A stretch of DNA of 64,000 bases from Clostridia bacterium (GTDB lineage: Bacteria > Bacillota > Clostridia > Oscillospirales > CAG-272), in the NCBI GenBank assembly GCA_017407835.1, contig JAFQVV010000026.1, positions 62,001-126,000 on the forward strand. The letters run 5' to 3'. The notes below the pieces were generated by a model. It was not told the DNA's origin, did no database searches, and saw only the letters and a list, made by a program, of their open reading frames with translations. Numbering within the stretch: position 1 is the stretch's first letter; each line of letters starts with the position of its first letter. Shown in pieces: positions 45,453-55,002 of the stretch. The translations under genes were made by a program, and so were the position numbers.

Positions 45453-45749
45453 ATGACTGAGACAAATCAGAAGACAACTGTCAAAGGTAAGTATTTGGAA
45501 TACAAGGGAAAACCGTTGGTCAGAGAAGGCAATACCATCTGCTACGGTGACATGACCGAAAAATATGTGCTGATGCTTGAGATTATGTCCTACAAAAAGG
45601 CGGGAGATATTGAGGTGCCTGATGTAATCTTTATCCAGGTGCTTTCCACTGACGGGACACATCAGATCTACAAACAAGGTCAGAAGGTCGGGCTTTACGA
45701 TGCATTTGACATTGGTCTGGTTTGGCTGGAACGTGCGCTGAAATCCTGA
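45453..45749 (+). CDS. Conserved small protein of unknown function
   Basis: A 98-residue soluble protein with a strong AAGGAGG box. It contains KGKYLEYKGKPLVREGNTIC, YGDMTEKYVLMLEIM and VFIQ-like strands, ending GLYDAFDIGLVWLERALKS. I believe this short protein recurs in many Clostridia, but I do not know a named function. It has no signal peptide, cysteines suited to metal binding, or DNA-binding motif. It is followed after 67 nt by the DUF3048 lipoprotein, probably in the same transcript. Confidence 0.78.
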   Translation: MTETNQKTTVKGKYLEYKGKPLVREGNTICYGDMTEKYVLMLEIMSYKKAGDIEVPDVIFIQVLSTDGTHQIYKQGQKVGLYDAFDIGLVWLERALKS

Positions 45750-45816
45750 ACCGAGGCATCGAAAAAACCAAATATAAAGGAGAACAGCGTGTGTTTTGGC
45801 ACGCGCGTAAATTACC

Positions 45817-46992
45817 GTGAAACGTCTTATTTCGCTTACCCTTGTACTAATGATGCTGATGACCGGTATGGTCGCCTGCAGTGACGCAACAGGCCCTGCC
45901 GATACCTCGACCGATCCCGGGACAACCGACACACCTGTGACTGCGGTGCCGACAACGACGGCCGCCCCGCAAACCACAGCTGTACCCGAGACAACAGCTG
46001 CACCCGAGACAACTGCTCCGCCCGAAACCGAGCCGGTTGCCGTGGAACTGCCGTATGTCAATCCGCTTACCGGTCTCCCCTCGGCCATCGATTCCTCTGC
46101 GCAGCGTCCCGTTGCCGTGATGCTCAATAATCTGCGCATTGCCAATCCGCAGATCGGCATCGGTCAGGCGGATATCCTCTATGAATGTCTGGTGGAGGGT
46201 GGAATTACCCGACTGATGGGCGTTTTCTCGGATTATTCATCGCTTGAGACGCTCGGTTCGGTTCGCTCTTCCCGCGATTATTATATCGACTTTGCGCAAA
46301 ATCATGATGCGATCTATGTCTGTGCGGGGGGCAGTCCGCAGGCTTACAGTGAACTTTACAGCCGTGAAATCAACTTCCTCTGCGGTGTCAATATGTACAC
46401 GCCCAATACCTTTTATCGCGATCAGAGCCGAATCAACAGTATGGGCTATGAGCATAGCTTGATGACCAGCGGAAGCGGTATTGTTTCGGGAATTTCTTTC
46501 AAAGGCTACCGCACAACGCTTAAGAGCGATTTTACCTCACCTTTCATTTTTGATGCAGAAACCAATTCTGCCGCAGATGGAGTTGAGGCAAAGCATCTCA
46601 TCCTGACTTATTCCGCATCGCAGGTTGTACAGATGATTTACAGTGAGGCGAGCAATACCTACTATCGTTTCCAATTCGGCGACGTTGCTCATGTTGACGG
46701 TGCAACCAATCAGCAGCTCAATTTTACCAATGTGCTGTTGATTTATCACACAGTTAAGGCCATTCCGGGGGATACCAGCGGTCGTCTTGCCGTTACCACA
46801 ACGGGAAGCGGGAAGGGGTATTATATCAGCGGCGGCAAGGCCGTTTCGATCACATGGAAGAAGGACACTCGTGATTCGGTTATCCAGCTGACCACTTCCA
46901 CAGGGGAGCCGCTGAATATGGCACCCGGAAAAACCTTTGTTTCCATCCTGCCGACTACCGCGGAATCAACGACTGTGCTCAATCATAAATAA
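45817..46992 (+). CDS. DUF3048 (YerB-like) lipoprotein
   Basis: A 391-residue secreted lipoprotein starting at GTG. The signal peptide ends with a lipobox LMTGMVAC (cysteine at residue 21). A Thr/Pro/Glu-rich linker (about 25-75) precedes two DUF3048 parts: NPLTGLPSAIDSSAQRPVAV, ADILYECLVEGGITRLMGVF and GSVRSSRDYYIDFA, then the C-terminal VSITWKKDTRDSVIQL and GKTFVSILPT. YerB relatives are uncharacterised envelope proteins. There is no Shine-Dalgarno box directly before the GTG; a nine-codon frame from GTG 45791, behind AAAGGAG, ends with a TGA overlapping this start, which suggests translational coupling. Confidence 0.88.
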   Translation: MKRLISLTLVLMMLMTGMVACSDATGPADTSTDPGTTDTPVTAVPTTTAAPQTTAVPETTAAPETTAPPETEPVAVELPYVNPLTGLPSAIDSSAQRPVAVMLNNLRIANPQIGIGQADILYECLVEGGITRLMGVFSDYSSLETLGSVRSSRDYYIDFAQNHDAIYVCAGGSPQAYSELYSREINFLCGVNMYTPNTFYRDQSRINSMGYEHSLMTSGSGIVSGISFKGYRTTLKSDFTSPFIFDAETNSAADGVEAKHLILTYSASQVVQMIYSEASNTYYRFQFGDVAHVDGATNQQLNFTNVLLIYHTVKAIPGDTSGRLAVTTTGSGKGYYISGGKAVSITWKKDTRDSVIQLTTSTGEPLNMAPGKTFVSILPTTAESTTVLNHK

Positions 46993-46998
46993 GCGAAC

Positions 46999-47035
46999 AA
47001 AAAAGATGCTGTGCATGCTGCACAGCATCTTTTTT
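46999..47035. terminator. Bidirectional terminator between the lipoprotein gene and clpX
   Basis: AAAAAAGATGCTGTGCA (46999-47015), loop TGC and its exact complement (47019-47035). A-run and T-run are on opposite sides. Confidence 0.88.
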
Positions 47036-48335
47036 ATGCGGAGGGAAGCTCACCCGCCGTGTCCGGCTGGGGAAGCGCTTCCGATTTGAGAATAAGCTTG
47101 GGTTTTTCTTCTCCTTTGACCGATGCCTCGGTAATCACAACCGTTTCCACATCGTCGCGGGAGGGGATCTCATACATGATCTCCTGCATGAGGCTCTCCA
47201 TGATGGAACGAAGACCGCGTGCGCCGGTGTTGCGCTCAAGCGCGTGGTCGGCGATGGCATTGAGCGCCTCTTCCTCGAACGTGAGGTTAACGCCGTCCAT
47301 TTCAAAGAGCTTCATATACTGACGGAGCAGGGAATTTTTCGGTTCACTGAGAATACGCACAAGTGCGTCACGGTCAAGCTCGGTCAGCGAAACAATCACG
47401 GGAATACGTCCCACAAGCTCGGGAATCAAGCCGTACTTGACGATATCGTGGGGCACAACATCACGGAAAATGCCCCGTGCCGAGCGTTCGGACTTTTTCA
47501 TGATTTCACTGCCGAAGCCGATCGACTGATTGCCCTGACGCTTTTCGATAATCTTGTCGAGCTGCTCAAATGCACCGCCGCAAATAAAGAGGATATTTTC
47601 AGTGTTGATCTGAATAAACTCCTGATTGGGGTGCTTCCGTCCGCCCTGAGGGGGAACATTGGAGACGGTGCCTTCAAGAATTTTCAGCAAAGCCTGCTGA
47701 ACACCCTCGCCCGAAACATCGCGGGTAATGGAGCGGTTTTCGCTCTTGCGCGCGATTTTGTCCAGTTCATCGATGTAGATGATCCCGCGTTCCGCCAGCT
47801 CGATGTCATAGTCGGCTGCTTGAATGAGACGGAGCAAGATGTTTTCCACATCCTCACCGACATATCCGGCCTCGGTCAGCGTTGTCGCATCGGCGATGGC
47901 AAAGGGAACCTTCAGCGTTTTGGCCAGCGTTTGGGCAAGATAAGTCTTGCCGACACCCGTCGGACCGATCAGCAGAACATTGCTTTTCTGCAGTTCCACA
48001 TCGTCATCGTGGCGTTCTGCCTTGTGCAGAATGCGCTTGTAGTGATTGTAGACCGCAACCGAGAGAGCCATCTTGGCTTCATTCTGCCCGATGACATATT
48101 CGTCAAGTGTTGCTTTGATCTGAGCAGGCTTGGGCAGCGTTGCCAGGGAGAGCGAACTGTCGCATGCAGAATGCTCGGTGTGCTCATAAATCAGCTGCTC
48201 ACAGGCCTCAACACATTGATCGCAGATATACAGCCCGGTGGGGGAGGGAATGAGGAACATCACCTCATGCTCACTGCGGCCGCAGAAGGAGCAATGTGCG
48301 ATAGGTCTGTTGGGCGTGTTTGTGTTAGTGGGCAT
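47034..48335 (-). CDS. clpX: ATP-dependent Clp protease ATP-binding subunit ClpX
   Basis: A 433-residue AAA+ unfoldase that feeds substrates to ClpP. The N-terminal zinc domain is [10 protein letters not shown]...CDQCVEAC (about residues 17-45). Walker A is [13 protein letters not shown] (about 118-130) and Walker [11 protein letters not shown] (about 181-190). The arginine-finger region is RPRG-like [15 protein letters not shown]. The gene lies 22 nt after clpP on the same strand and ends the tig-clpP-clpX operon. Confidence 0.96.
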   Translation of the reverse strand: MPTNTNTPNRPIAHCSFCGRSEHEVMFLIPSPTGLYICDQCVEACEQLIYEHTEHSACDSSLSLATLPKPAQIKATLDEYVIGQNEAKMALSVAVYNHYKRILHKAERHDDDVELQKSNVLLIGPTGVGKTYLAQTLAKTLKVPFAIADATTLTEAGYVGEDVENILLRLIQAADYDIELAERGIIYIDELDKIARKSENRSITRDVSGEGVQQALLKILEGTVSNVPPQGGRKHPNQEFIQINTENILFICGGAFEQLDKIIEKRQGNQSIGFGSEIMKKSERSARGIFRDVVPHDIVKYGLIPELVGRIPVIVSLTELDRDALVRILSEPKNSLLRQYMKLFEMDGVNLTFEEEALNAIADHALERNTGARGLRSIMESLMQEIMYEIPSRDDVETVVITEASVKGEEKPKLILKSEALPQPDTAGELPSA

Positions 48336-48357
48336 GGTGTTTTACCTTTCGCTGAAT

Positions 48358-48942
48358 TTATGCCCGACGGGCAACCACACGGTCAACCAGACCGTATGCC
48401 TGCGCCTGTTCTGCCGTCATAAAGTTGTCGCGCTCGGTGTCTCGCTCAATCTCTTCCAGCGGACGACCGGTGTTCTCGGCGAGAATGCGGTTGAGGTTGT
48501 CGCGAATGCGCAGAATGTGGTCGGTGTGAATCTTGATGTCGGTTGCCTGACCGCGCGTGCCGCCGAGCGGCTGATGGATCATAATTTCGCTATTGGGCAG
48601 AGCAAAGCGTTTGCCCTTCGCACCTGCCGAGAGCAGAAAGGCTCCCATACTGGCGGCCATGCCGATGCAGGTGGTCGATACATCGCACTTGATGTAATTC
48701 ATCGTGTCGTAGATTGCCATGCCTGCAGTGATGGAACCGCCGGGACTGTTAATGTAGAAATTGATGTCTTTGTCGGGATCTTCTGCTTCAAGGAAAAGCA
48801 TCTGGGCGACAACCAGGGAGGCGGTTGTGTCGTTGACTTCATCGGCGAGGAAGACGATGCGGTCTTTGAGCAGACGGGAATAAATATCAAACGAGCGCTC
48901 ACCTCGGCTGGATTGTTCAACGACCATTGGTACCAATGCCAT
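48358..48942 (-). CDS. clpP: ATP-dependent Clp protease proteolytic subunit
   Basis: A 194-residue serine protease. The catalytic Ser is in [11 protein letters not shown] (about residue 97), the His in [11 protein letters not shown] (about 122) and the Asp in the following helix (ATDIKIHT region). [20 protein letters not shown] is the oxyanion region. It has no long prepeptide. It lies between tig and clpX. Confidence 0.96.
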   Translation of the reverse strand: MALVPMVVEQSSRGERSFDIYSRLLKDRIVFLADEVNDTTASLVVAQMLFLEAEDPDKDINFYINSPGGSITAGMAIYDTMNYIKCDVSTTCIGMAASMGAFLLSAGAKGKRFALPNSEIMIHQPLGGTRGQATDIKIHTDHILRIRDNLNRILAENTGRPLEEIERDTERDNFMTAEQAQAYGLVDRVVARRA

Positions 48943-48969
48943 GGAAAAACCTCCTGTTTCGGTTAAAAT

Positions 48970-50283
48970 TTAAGCTTCGGCCTTCTCTTCAGCCTCAGGC
49001 TGCTTGTCGGTGATGACGGCCTTCTCCTTAACCAGATCCATTGCCTTCTTCACCTGCATATCGGCGGCGATCATCTCGCTGTCGATGTTGGATTTCACAT
49101 CATCAATGGGCATATTGTAAGCCGTTGCGATGTTGTTGAACTCTTCTTCGATCTCAGCCTCGGTAGCAACGATGCCCTCGGCTGCGACAATTGCCTCAAG
49201 TGCCAGGCGAGTCTTTACCTGACGCTCAGCCTGCGGACGCATTTGCTCGCGCAGAGAATCGAGCGTCATGCCGGTGTACTGGAAGTAAGTCTTGAGATCC
49301 AGGCCCTGCATACGCAGACGGTTATCATAGTCACGGACAAAGTTTTCGGTCTCAGCCACATACATCGGCTCGGGAATGTCAGCCTCAAGCTTTTCGATCA
49401 GCGCCTCAATCAGCTGCTCCTCAACCTCGGCCTCAGCAGTTTTGTCATGTCTCGTCTGGATTTTTGCCCGAACATCGGCTTTATATTCATCTAAGGTGTC
49501 AAATTCCGAAACGTCCTTTGCAAACTCATCATCAAGCTCGGGCATCTCGGTTGCCGTGATGGCGTGGAGTACACACTTGAATACAGCGGGCTTGCCGGCA
49601 AGTTCTGCTGCATGATATTCCTCGGGGAAGGTTACATTAACATCAAATGCATCACCGATGTTTTTGCCAACGATCTGATCCTCAAAGCCGGGGATGAACT
49701 GACCGGAGCCCAGCTTCAGCTTATGCCCCTCAGCCTTGCCGCCGTCGAATGCGACATCGTCAACATAGCCGTCGAAGTCGATGGTGACGGTGTCACCCAT
49801 CTCTGCTGCGCGATCGGTGATCTCCAGCTCGCGGGCATTGCGCTCACGAACGGTGTTGATTTCACGGTCAACTTCTTCATCGGTGACGGGAACAACAGTA
49901 CGGGAAACCTCAATGCCGCAGTAGCCTTCAATCTTTGCCTCGGGCTTAACATAGCCTTCAGCCTTGAGTACCAGACCGTTCTCGTCGATGGAAACAATGT
50001 CAAATTCGGGCTGGCCAACAACTTCAAGTGCAGCTTCCTTAACAGCAGCAGTATATGCTTCGGGCAGAACTTCATTGACAGCATCTTCGTAGAAAACGCC
50101 GCTGCCGTACATCTTTTCGATGATGGAACGGGGGGCCTTGCCCTTGCGGAAACCGGGCACATTGATGTTTTTGACACTCTTGCGGTAAACCTTGTTTACA
50201 GCTGCCTCAAAAGTATCGTGGTCAACGGAAAACTCCATCTCAAAACGGTTGTTTTCCAGCTTTTCTGCTTTGTTCAAGCTCAT
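48970..50283 (-). CDS. tig: Trigger factor
   Basis: A 437-residue ribosome-associated chaperone. The ribosome-binding loop GFRKGKAPRSIIEKMYG is at about residues 43-59. The FKBP-type prolyl isomerase domain is at about 148-235 (GDTVTIDFDGYVDDVAFDGG, then FIPGFEDQIVG). The C-terminal helical chaperone arms end in an acidic, Glu/Ala-rich tail. The ATG at 50283 with GGAGG gives MSLNKAEKLENN; an earlier in-frame start is unsupported. It is first in the tig-clpP-clpX operon. Confidence 0.96.
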   Translation of the reverse strand: MSLNKAEKLENNRFEMEFSVDHDTFEAAVNKVYRKSVKNINVPGFRKGKAPRSIIEKMYGSGVFYEDAVNEVLPEAYTAAVKEAALEVVGQPEFDIVSIDENGLVLKAEGYVKPEAKIEGYCGIEVSRTVVPVTDEEVDREINTVRERNARELEITDRAAEMGDTVTIDFDGYVDDVAFDGGKAEGHKLKLGSGQFIPGFEDQIVGKNIGDAFDVNVTFPEEYHAAELAGKPAVFKCVLHAITATEMPELDDEFAKDVSEFDTLDEYKADVRAKIQTRHDKTAEAEVEEQLIEALIEKLEADIPEPMYVAETENFVRDYDNRLRMQGLDLKTYFQYTGMTLDSLREQMRPQAERQVKTRLALEAIVAAEGIVATEAEIEEEFNNIATAYNMPIDDVKSNIDSEMIAADMQVKKAMDLVKEKAVITDKQPEAEEKAEA

Positions 50284-50330
50284 GATAACGTCCTCCAAGT
50301 AGATTAGGATATTTTTCACATACAAAGTAT

Positions 50331-50359
50331 ATTGTATAACACAATTAAAATCTTGTCAA
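50331..50359 (-). promoter_or_regulatory. Promoter of tig-clpP-clpX
   Basis: On the minus strand TTGACA (50354-50359) and TACAAT (50331-50336) are 17 bp apart. No CtsR-type heptad repeat is evident near it. Confidence 0.75.
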
Positions 50360-50399
50360 GAGATAATGCGAATTTTTTCGGCATTTGCTTCCATATCGA

Positions 50400-51131
50400 T
50401 CAATCAGAACCGGGAAAAATCGGCATAGGGACAAACTGAAGAAAATCGGCAGAGGTCAAAACCATATCGATTCCTTCAAAGGATTGACATCGCGGCAGAT
50501 TGTATGCGCCGTGGATATGCCCGAAGTAGCATTTTCGGATATTGTGAGTGTGCAGCAAATCAACGATCTCACGGCAGACAAAGTTCCCCCACACGGGCGG
50601 AAAATGCAGAAAGACAAGGACCGGCAAATCGGGTGTTTCCTCTTTCAGCCGCTGCGCGGCATCCAAACTCATGGAAAGCCGCATGACCTCTCGGTTGACG
50701 ATTTTGGCATAATCGGTGGGGAAGGCAGTCGACTGCTGCTTTTCATCGTTGAACCACCCTCGGGTGCCGCAGACGATGCAGTCATCGAGACGGTAGGCAT
50801 TATTATAGAGAATATGAAGGCTTTCCAATCCCCGGTCGGCGAAAAAGGCAGTCATTTTGTTCATCGTTGACCACCAGAAATCGTGATTCCCTTTGCCGAG
50901 CAGCTTTGTCCCCGGCAGGGAATCGATGAAGCGCAGGTCGGTCTCCGCTTCCTCCAGCGTCATTCCCCAGGAAATGTCTCCCGGAATGATGACCACATCC
51001 TCAGGCTCGATGATCGCCGACCAATTTTTGCGGATTTTTTCGGTATATCCGCTCCAGCGCGGCCCGAACACTTCCATCGATTTGTTTACCGTTCCCGACA
51101 GATGCAGGTCGGCAAGTACATAAAGGGACAT
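50400..51131 (-). CDS. Calcineurin-like metallophosphoesterase
   Basis: A 243-residue protein with the full metallophosphoesterase motif series: LADLHLS (D-x-H, about residues 7-13), IIPGDISWG (GD), GKGNHDFWW (GNHD, about 79-87), VFLHFPP (H) and FGHIHG (GHxH, about 204-209). Two metals should bind. It is monocistronic. The substrate is unknown; relatives hydrolyse cyclic nucleotides, nucleotides or nucleic acids. Confidence 0.9.
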   Translation of the reverse strand: MSLYVLADLHLSGTVNKSMEVFGPRWSGYTEKIRKNWSAIIEPEDVVIIPGDISWGMTLEEAETDLRFIDSLPGTKLLGKGNHDFWWSTMNKMTAFFADRGLESLHILYNNAYRLDDCIVCGTRGWFNDEKQQSTAFPTDYAKIVNREVMRLSMSLDAAQRLKEETPDLPVLVFLHFPPVWGNFVCREIVDLLHTHNIRKCYFGHIHGAYNLPRCQSFEGIDMVLTSADFLQFVPMPIFPGSD

Positions 51132-51235
51132 GAAATGCCTCCTTGCATGAATTTTTTGAGCAGGCAGTACGCGGTATAAGTATAGGGCAGACTGCGCAAA
51201 CTAAAGGCACGCCAAAAAGAAAGGAGATGAATTCC

Positions 51236-51430
51236 ATGTCCGATTTTGAGAAGCGTGACTGCGGCTGCGGCGAACCCAAGCACATTCAGGGTATCAGCTG
51301 TGATGTCAGAAATTGCACCTATCATGACGGTCAGCATTTCTGCACCGCCGGTCAGATTTCTGTCGGTCCCACCCATGCGGCAAGCAGTGGTGATACCGCT
51401 TGTGTGACCTTCAAGCCCAAGGCAGAGTAA
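51236..51430 (+). CDS. DUF1540 small cysteine-rich protein
   Basis: A 64-residue protein with ISCDVRNCTYHDGQHFCTAG (about residues 20-39) and a later cysteine: the DUF1540 pattern, a likely small zinc-binding fold common in spore-forming Firmicutes. AAAGGAG lies 9 nt before the ATG at 51236; the ATG at 51227 touches the RBS and is unlikely. The function is unknown. Confidence 0.85.
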   Translation: MSDFEKRDCGCGEPKHIQGISCDVRNCTYHDGQHFCTAGQISVGPTHAASSGDTACVTFKPKAE

Positions 51431-51452
51431 TGACCAACCAAGATTTGTTCCG

Positions 51453-51488
51453 ATCGGGGTGCCGCGCTGTTTTGCGCGGCACCCCGAT
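51453..51488. terminator. GC-rich hairpin between converging DUF1540 and thrC genes
   Basis: ATCGGGGTGCCGCGC (51453-51467), loop TGTTTT and its exact complement (51474-51488). No T-run follows on either side, so its strength as an intrinsic terminator is uncertain. Confidence 0.6.
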
Positions 51489-51492
51489 TCGC

Positions 51493-52974
51493 TTATTTCA
51501 ACTTGTTGTAAGCGACGTTGAGCATATCTGCAGGATTGCAGACCTCGGTAAAGCGGACTTTGCGCTGAGCCAAGCCGCACAGCGGGTAGGGGATATCCAC
51601 ACCGGTCATCGCGGTGAGTGCATCCAGCGCATCCAGCTCATCGGCGGGCACTTCTCCTCCCAGCGCACGGAGTACGTCGGCGGCAAACTTATAGGGGCTT
51701 GCAGTGGAAGCAAGCACCATGGGACGACGGTCGCCGGTTTCGGCGATGTACTGCTCGGCGCAGGCAAGACCGACTGCCGTGTGGGTGTCGCAGAGATAAT
51801 GTCTGTCCTCCCATGTGCGGCGAATGACATCGGCGGTCTTCTCTTCGTCGGCAAAATAGCCGCAGAAGTCAGCATCAATGGCAGCCTTGACTTCGGTGGA
51901 AACGGTGTATGCCCCCGTCTCTCCCAGCGACTTCATGTAGGCGGCGGTTGCATCACTGCCTGCCGTGAAGTAGAGCAGACGCTCGAGGTTGCTGGAAATG
52001 AGAATATCCATCGAGGGAGAGGTGGTCGTATAGAAGGCGCGGTTGCGGTCATAGGTGCCGGTAGCAAGGAAGTCGGTAAGAATATTGTTTTTGTTGGAAG
52101 CGCAGATCAGACGGCCGATCGGCACACCCATGCGCTTGGCCAGATAAGCGGCAAAAATGTTGCCGAAATTACCTGTCGGAACGCAAACATTGAAGGTCTC
52201 CCCGGGCTTGCACTTGCCTGCGTTGAGCAGGTCAAGCCATGCCGATACATAATAGGCGATCTGGGGCGCGAGACGCCCCCAGTTGATCGAGTTTGCACTC
52301 GAGAGGAAGTAGCCTTGTTCATTCAGCTTGGCTGCCGCATCGCTGTCGGCGAAAATGCGCTTGACACCGTTCTGGGCATCGTCAAAGTTGCCGTGAATGG
52401 CGCAGACATCGACATTCTCGCCCAGCTGGGTTGCCATCTGCAGCTTTTGCACGCGGCTGACACCGTCAACGGGGTAGAAGACCAGCATCTGCACGCCCGG
52501 AATATCGCGGTATCCCTCAAGGGCAGCCTTGCCCGTGTCACCGGAGGTGGCAACCAAAATCAGCGCCGTACGCTTTTCATTGGTCTTGACCAGCGCGCGG
52601 GAGAGCAGGCGGGGCATGATCTGCAGTGCCATATCCTTGAAGGCAGCCGTGGGACCGTGCCAGAGTTCAAGCGAATTGACCGTATCATCAATCGCAACGA
52701 GAGGTGCGGCCCCGCCGACGAAGGATGTGTCGGCATAAGCGGCACGACAGTCCTCGAGCAGTTCCTCGTGGGTGTAGTCGGTCAGATACTTGCCGAGGAT
52801 GACGGCTGCGCGTGTGGCGTAATCCGCGCCGCGCAGGGATTCAATTTCTTCGGCAGTGAGTGTAGGAATGGAGTCGGGGACAAACAGACCGCCGTCTGCA
52901 GCCAGCCCCTGCTTGATGACAACGGCGGAGTCGTAGGCGACCTTAGACGCGTCTCGTGTGCTGTGGAATTTCAT
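51493..52974 (-). CDS. thrC: Threonine synthase
   Basis: A PLP enzyme of 493 residues that converts phosphohomoserine to threonine. It starts MKFHSTRDASKVAYDSAVVI at 52974 and has the PLP lysine in LWHGPTAAFKDMALQ (about residue 112), ILVATSGDTGKAALEGY and the phosphate loop VPTGNFGNIFAAYLAKRMG (about 259-277). A longer frame from 53019 adds an unlikely leader. It is last in the long minus-strand run and supplies the threonine that IlvA consumes. Confidence 0.95.
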   Translation of the reverse strand: MKFHSTRDASKVAYDSAVVIKQGLAADGGLFVPDSIPTLTAEEIESLRGADYATRAAVILGKYLTDYTHEELLEDCRAAYADTSFVGGAAPLVAIDDTVNSLELWHGPTAAFKDMALQIMPRLLSRALVKTNEKRTALILVATSGDTGKAALEGYRDIPGVQMLVFYPVDGVSRVQKLQMATQLGENVDVCAIHGNFDDAQNGVKRIFADSDAAAKLNEQGYFLSSANSINWGRLAPQIAYYVSAWLDLLNAGKCKPGETFNVCVPTGNFGNIFAAYLAKRMGVPIGRLICASNKNNILTDFLATGTYDRNRAFYTTTSPSMDILISSNLERLLYFTAGSDATAAYMKSLGETGAYTVSTEVKAAIDADFCGYFADEEKTADVIRRTWEDRHYLCDTHTAVGLACAEQYIAETGDRRPMVLASTASPYKFAADVLRALGGEVPADELDALDALTAMTGVDIPYPLCGLAQRKVRFTEVCNPADMLNVAYNKLK

Positions 52975-53028
52975 GGAGATACCTTCTTTTTTTATAGAAT
53001 TTTTTATTTTGTTGATCAAGTTGATTGT

Positions 53029-53970
53029 TTATGCATGAAGATTGTTTTCAAGAAAACGAATGACATTGCCCGAGAAAATTTGCGCAATGCTGTCATCACT
53101 GTGTCCGCGCTGTGCAAGCGCATCGGCGATCTTTGCGATATCTTCGATACCGCCGAAGCCGTTTGGCAGGGAAGTGCCGTCCAAATCGGCCCCCAGCGCC
53201 ACAGTGTGCGCACCGCCGAGATCAAGATAGTGCTCAATGTGCTGCACAACATCTTCAACAGAAGCCATGTCCCCATTTTCATGCAAATGCGGCGGACAGA
53301 GGCTGATGCCGACGATGCCGCCCAGATCGCGAATCGCGCAGAATTGCGCATCGGTCAAATTGCGGCGATGCGGACAAACCGCACGCGCATTGGAATGGGT
53401 GGCAATGACAGGTTTGTTTTGGTGCTGTGCTATGACGATCACATCGTCAAAGGTTGCATCCGATGCATGGGAGAGATCGGGAATAATTCCGGTGGCAAAG
53501 CATTGCTCGACAACCTCGCGGCCGAACGCGGTCAGCCCGCAATCGGTATCGTGAGCGCCGCCAATGCAGGATGCGCCGCCCCATGTGAGCGTGAGAAAAC
53601 GAACGCCGCGGGCATGAAGCACGGGCAGACGGTCAATCTCGCCGCCGAGCAGACGCGCATCTTCCACTGCGAGAAAGATTGCTGTTTTTTCGTTTTCCCA
53701 TGCCGCGTGCAGATCATTTGCCGTACGGCAGATCATCACGCGGCTTCGTTCGGCGTCAATTTGACGGAGAAGCGCATCGGAAATGCGGTGATACTGCCGG
53801 TAGGCGGTGTCATCGTCGAGGGCTTTGTCGCTCCAGACCGCCATAATCTGGCCGTAGGGCGCGTATATCTGTGCACGGTCGAGGGAGATATGGCAGTTCC
53901 CGTTTACCAGCGATTCCTGCCGCCGATAAAGCTCGAGGGGAGTGTCGCAATGCAGATCAAATAAAGTCAT
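53029..53970 (-). CDS. Membrane dipeptidase family (M19) zinc peptidase
   Basis: A 313-residue protein with metal ligands in FDLHCDTP (HxD, residues 4-11), the bridging Glu in LAVEDARLLGG (about 108), the His in PDLSHASD (about 167) and VIATHSNARAVCPHRRNL (about 190), and GADLDGT near the end. It starts at ATG 53970 behind AAGGAAGG. There is no signal peptide, so it is cytoplasmic, as is common for bacterial M19 enzymes that cleave dipeptides, including D-residue ones. Confidence 0.92.
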   Translation of the reverse strand: MTLFDLHCDTPLELYRRQESLVNGNCHISLDRAQIYAPYGQIMAVWSDKALDDDTAYRQYHRISDALLRQIDAERSRVMICRTANDLHAAWENEKTAIFLAVEDARLLGGEIDRLPVLHARGVRFLTLTWGGASCIGGAHDTDCGLTAFGREVVEQCFATGIIPDLSHASDATFDDVIVIAQHQNKPVIATHSNARAVCPHRRNLTDAQFCAIRDLGGIVGISLCPPHLHENGDMASVEDVVQHIEHYLDLGGAHTVALGADLDGTSLPNGFGGIEDIAKIADALAQRGHSDDSIAQIFSGNVIRFLENNLHA

Positions 53971-54005
53971 GGCGTTTCCTTCCTTGCAGGAAATGGTTTG
54001 ACCAA

Positions 54006-54392
54006 TTAGCGTCGGTAGAATGCGCCGGGCATATGGATGATGCGCTCTGCCCGCTCGGGATGCGGAATCCCATCGGGCAAATAAACCTCGATCACGTCCA
54101 GCCGTGGCTGCCCCTGTGCGGGATGCTTGCGCAGATATTGCTCCGCCGCCGCGATCAGCCGCTTTTGTTTGGCGTAGCTGACCGCCGCCGCGGGACGGCC
54201 ATAGCGTGCCGCCTCGGTGACCCGCCTTGTCTTGACTTCGATGAAGCAAAGATAGGGCTCTTTTCGCGCAATCAGATCGATCTCGTTGTGTGCGGCGTAA
54301 TAATTTTGTTCAATGACGGTGTAACCTTGCTCACGCAGATAGGCTGCGGCAAGGGCTTCTCCCAAGGCGCCGATCTCGCGCGTCGTGCTCAT
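54006..54392 (-). CDS. YraN/UPF0102 family putative endonuclease
   Basis: A 128-residue Holliday-junction-resolvase-like PD-(D/E)xK fold protein: [20 protein letters not shown] (about residues 8-27), [20 protein letters not shown] (about 35-54) and [14 protein letters not shown]. It overlaps rnhB by 4 nt, a frequent arrangement (rnhB-yraN). The cellular role is still unclear. Confidence 0.92.
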   Translation of the reverse strand: MSTTREIGALGEALAAAYLREQGYTVIEQNYYAAHNEIDLIARKEPYLCFIEVKTRRVTEAARYGRPAAAVSYAKQKRLIAAAEQYLRKHPAQGQPRLDVIEVYLPDGIPHPERAERIIHMPGAFYRR

Positions 54393-55000
54393 CGCTTCTC
54401 CTCGCGGTCAAGGAAACGGATGAACTGTTTGCGATGGATGGGCGTCGGCCCGAATGTACGCAGTGCGTCCATATGTGCCTTTGTACCGTAGCCCTTGTGC
54501 TTGGCAATGCCGTACTCGGGATAGGCGGCATCCAACGCAATGCACATCCTGTCCCGTGTTACCTTGGCCAGAATCGATGCCGCCGCGATGGCAGGGATCT
54601 GCGCGTCACCGCCGATCACCGCGCGTGCGGGAATCGGGAAGTCGCGGTCGATATTCCCGTCGATCAGGGCAAAATCGGGCGCGGGATCAAGCATCGCAAT
54701 TGCGCGACGCATGGCAAGCAGCGTTGCTTCAAGAATGTTGAGCGAGTCGATTTCTTCCACACTCGCCTCGGCAATGCCCCAAGCCAGCGCACCGCCGATG
54801 ATTTCATCGTACAGCTTCTCACGCTTGCGTTCGGTCAGCTTTTTTGAATCGTTAAGTCCTTCGGGGATCCATCCGTCGGGCAGAATGACCGCTGCGGCAA
54901 CCACAGGACCGCAGAGTGGTCCTCGTCCCGCCTCATCCACGCCGCAAATGTGTGCAAAGCCCCGATCGTGCAGTTGGGTGCAGAGTGTGGCATCAAGCAT
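54389..55000 (-). CDS. rnhB: Ribonuclease HII
   Basis: A 203-residue enzyme that removes ribonucleotides from DNA. Metal residues lie in [20 protein letters not shown] (Asp-Glu, about residues 18-37) and in [12 protein letters not shown] (Asp, about 110). [12 protein letters not shown] and [10 protein letters not shown] are C-terminal signatures. The gene lies 2 nt after ylqF and overlaps yraN. Confidence 0.95.
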   Translation of the reverse strand: MLDATLCTQLHDRGFAHICGVDEAGRGPLCGPVVAAAVILPDGWIPEGLNDSKKLTERKREKLYDEIIGGALAWGIAEASVEEIDSLNILEATLLAMRRAIAMLDPAPDFALIDGNIDRDFPIPARAVIGGDAQIPAIAAASILAKVTRDRMCIALDAAYPEYGIAKHKGYGTKAHMDALRTFGPTPIHRKQFIRFLDREEKR

Positions 55001-55002
55001 GA

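Noticed and set aside
51453-51488. The GC-rich 15-bp hairpin as a mobile-element end
   Set aside because: Its place between two converging genes is that of a terminator, and no direct target repeats flank it.
51400-53964. An 854-codon open frame on the plus strand opposite thrC and the dipeptidase gene
   Set aside because: It crosses two recognised genes and their gap, is rich in Arg/Cys/Gly and has no family match.
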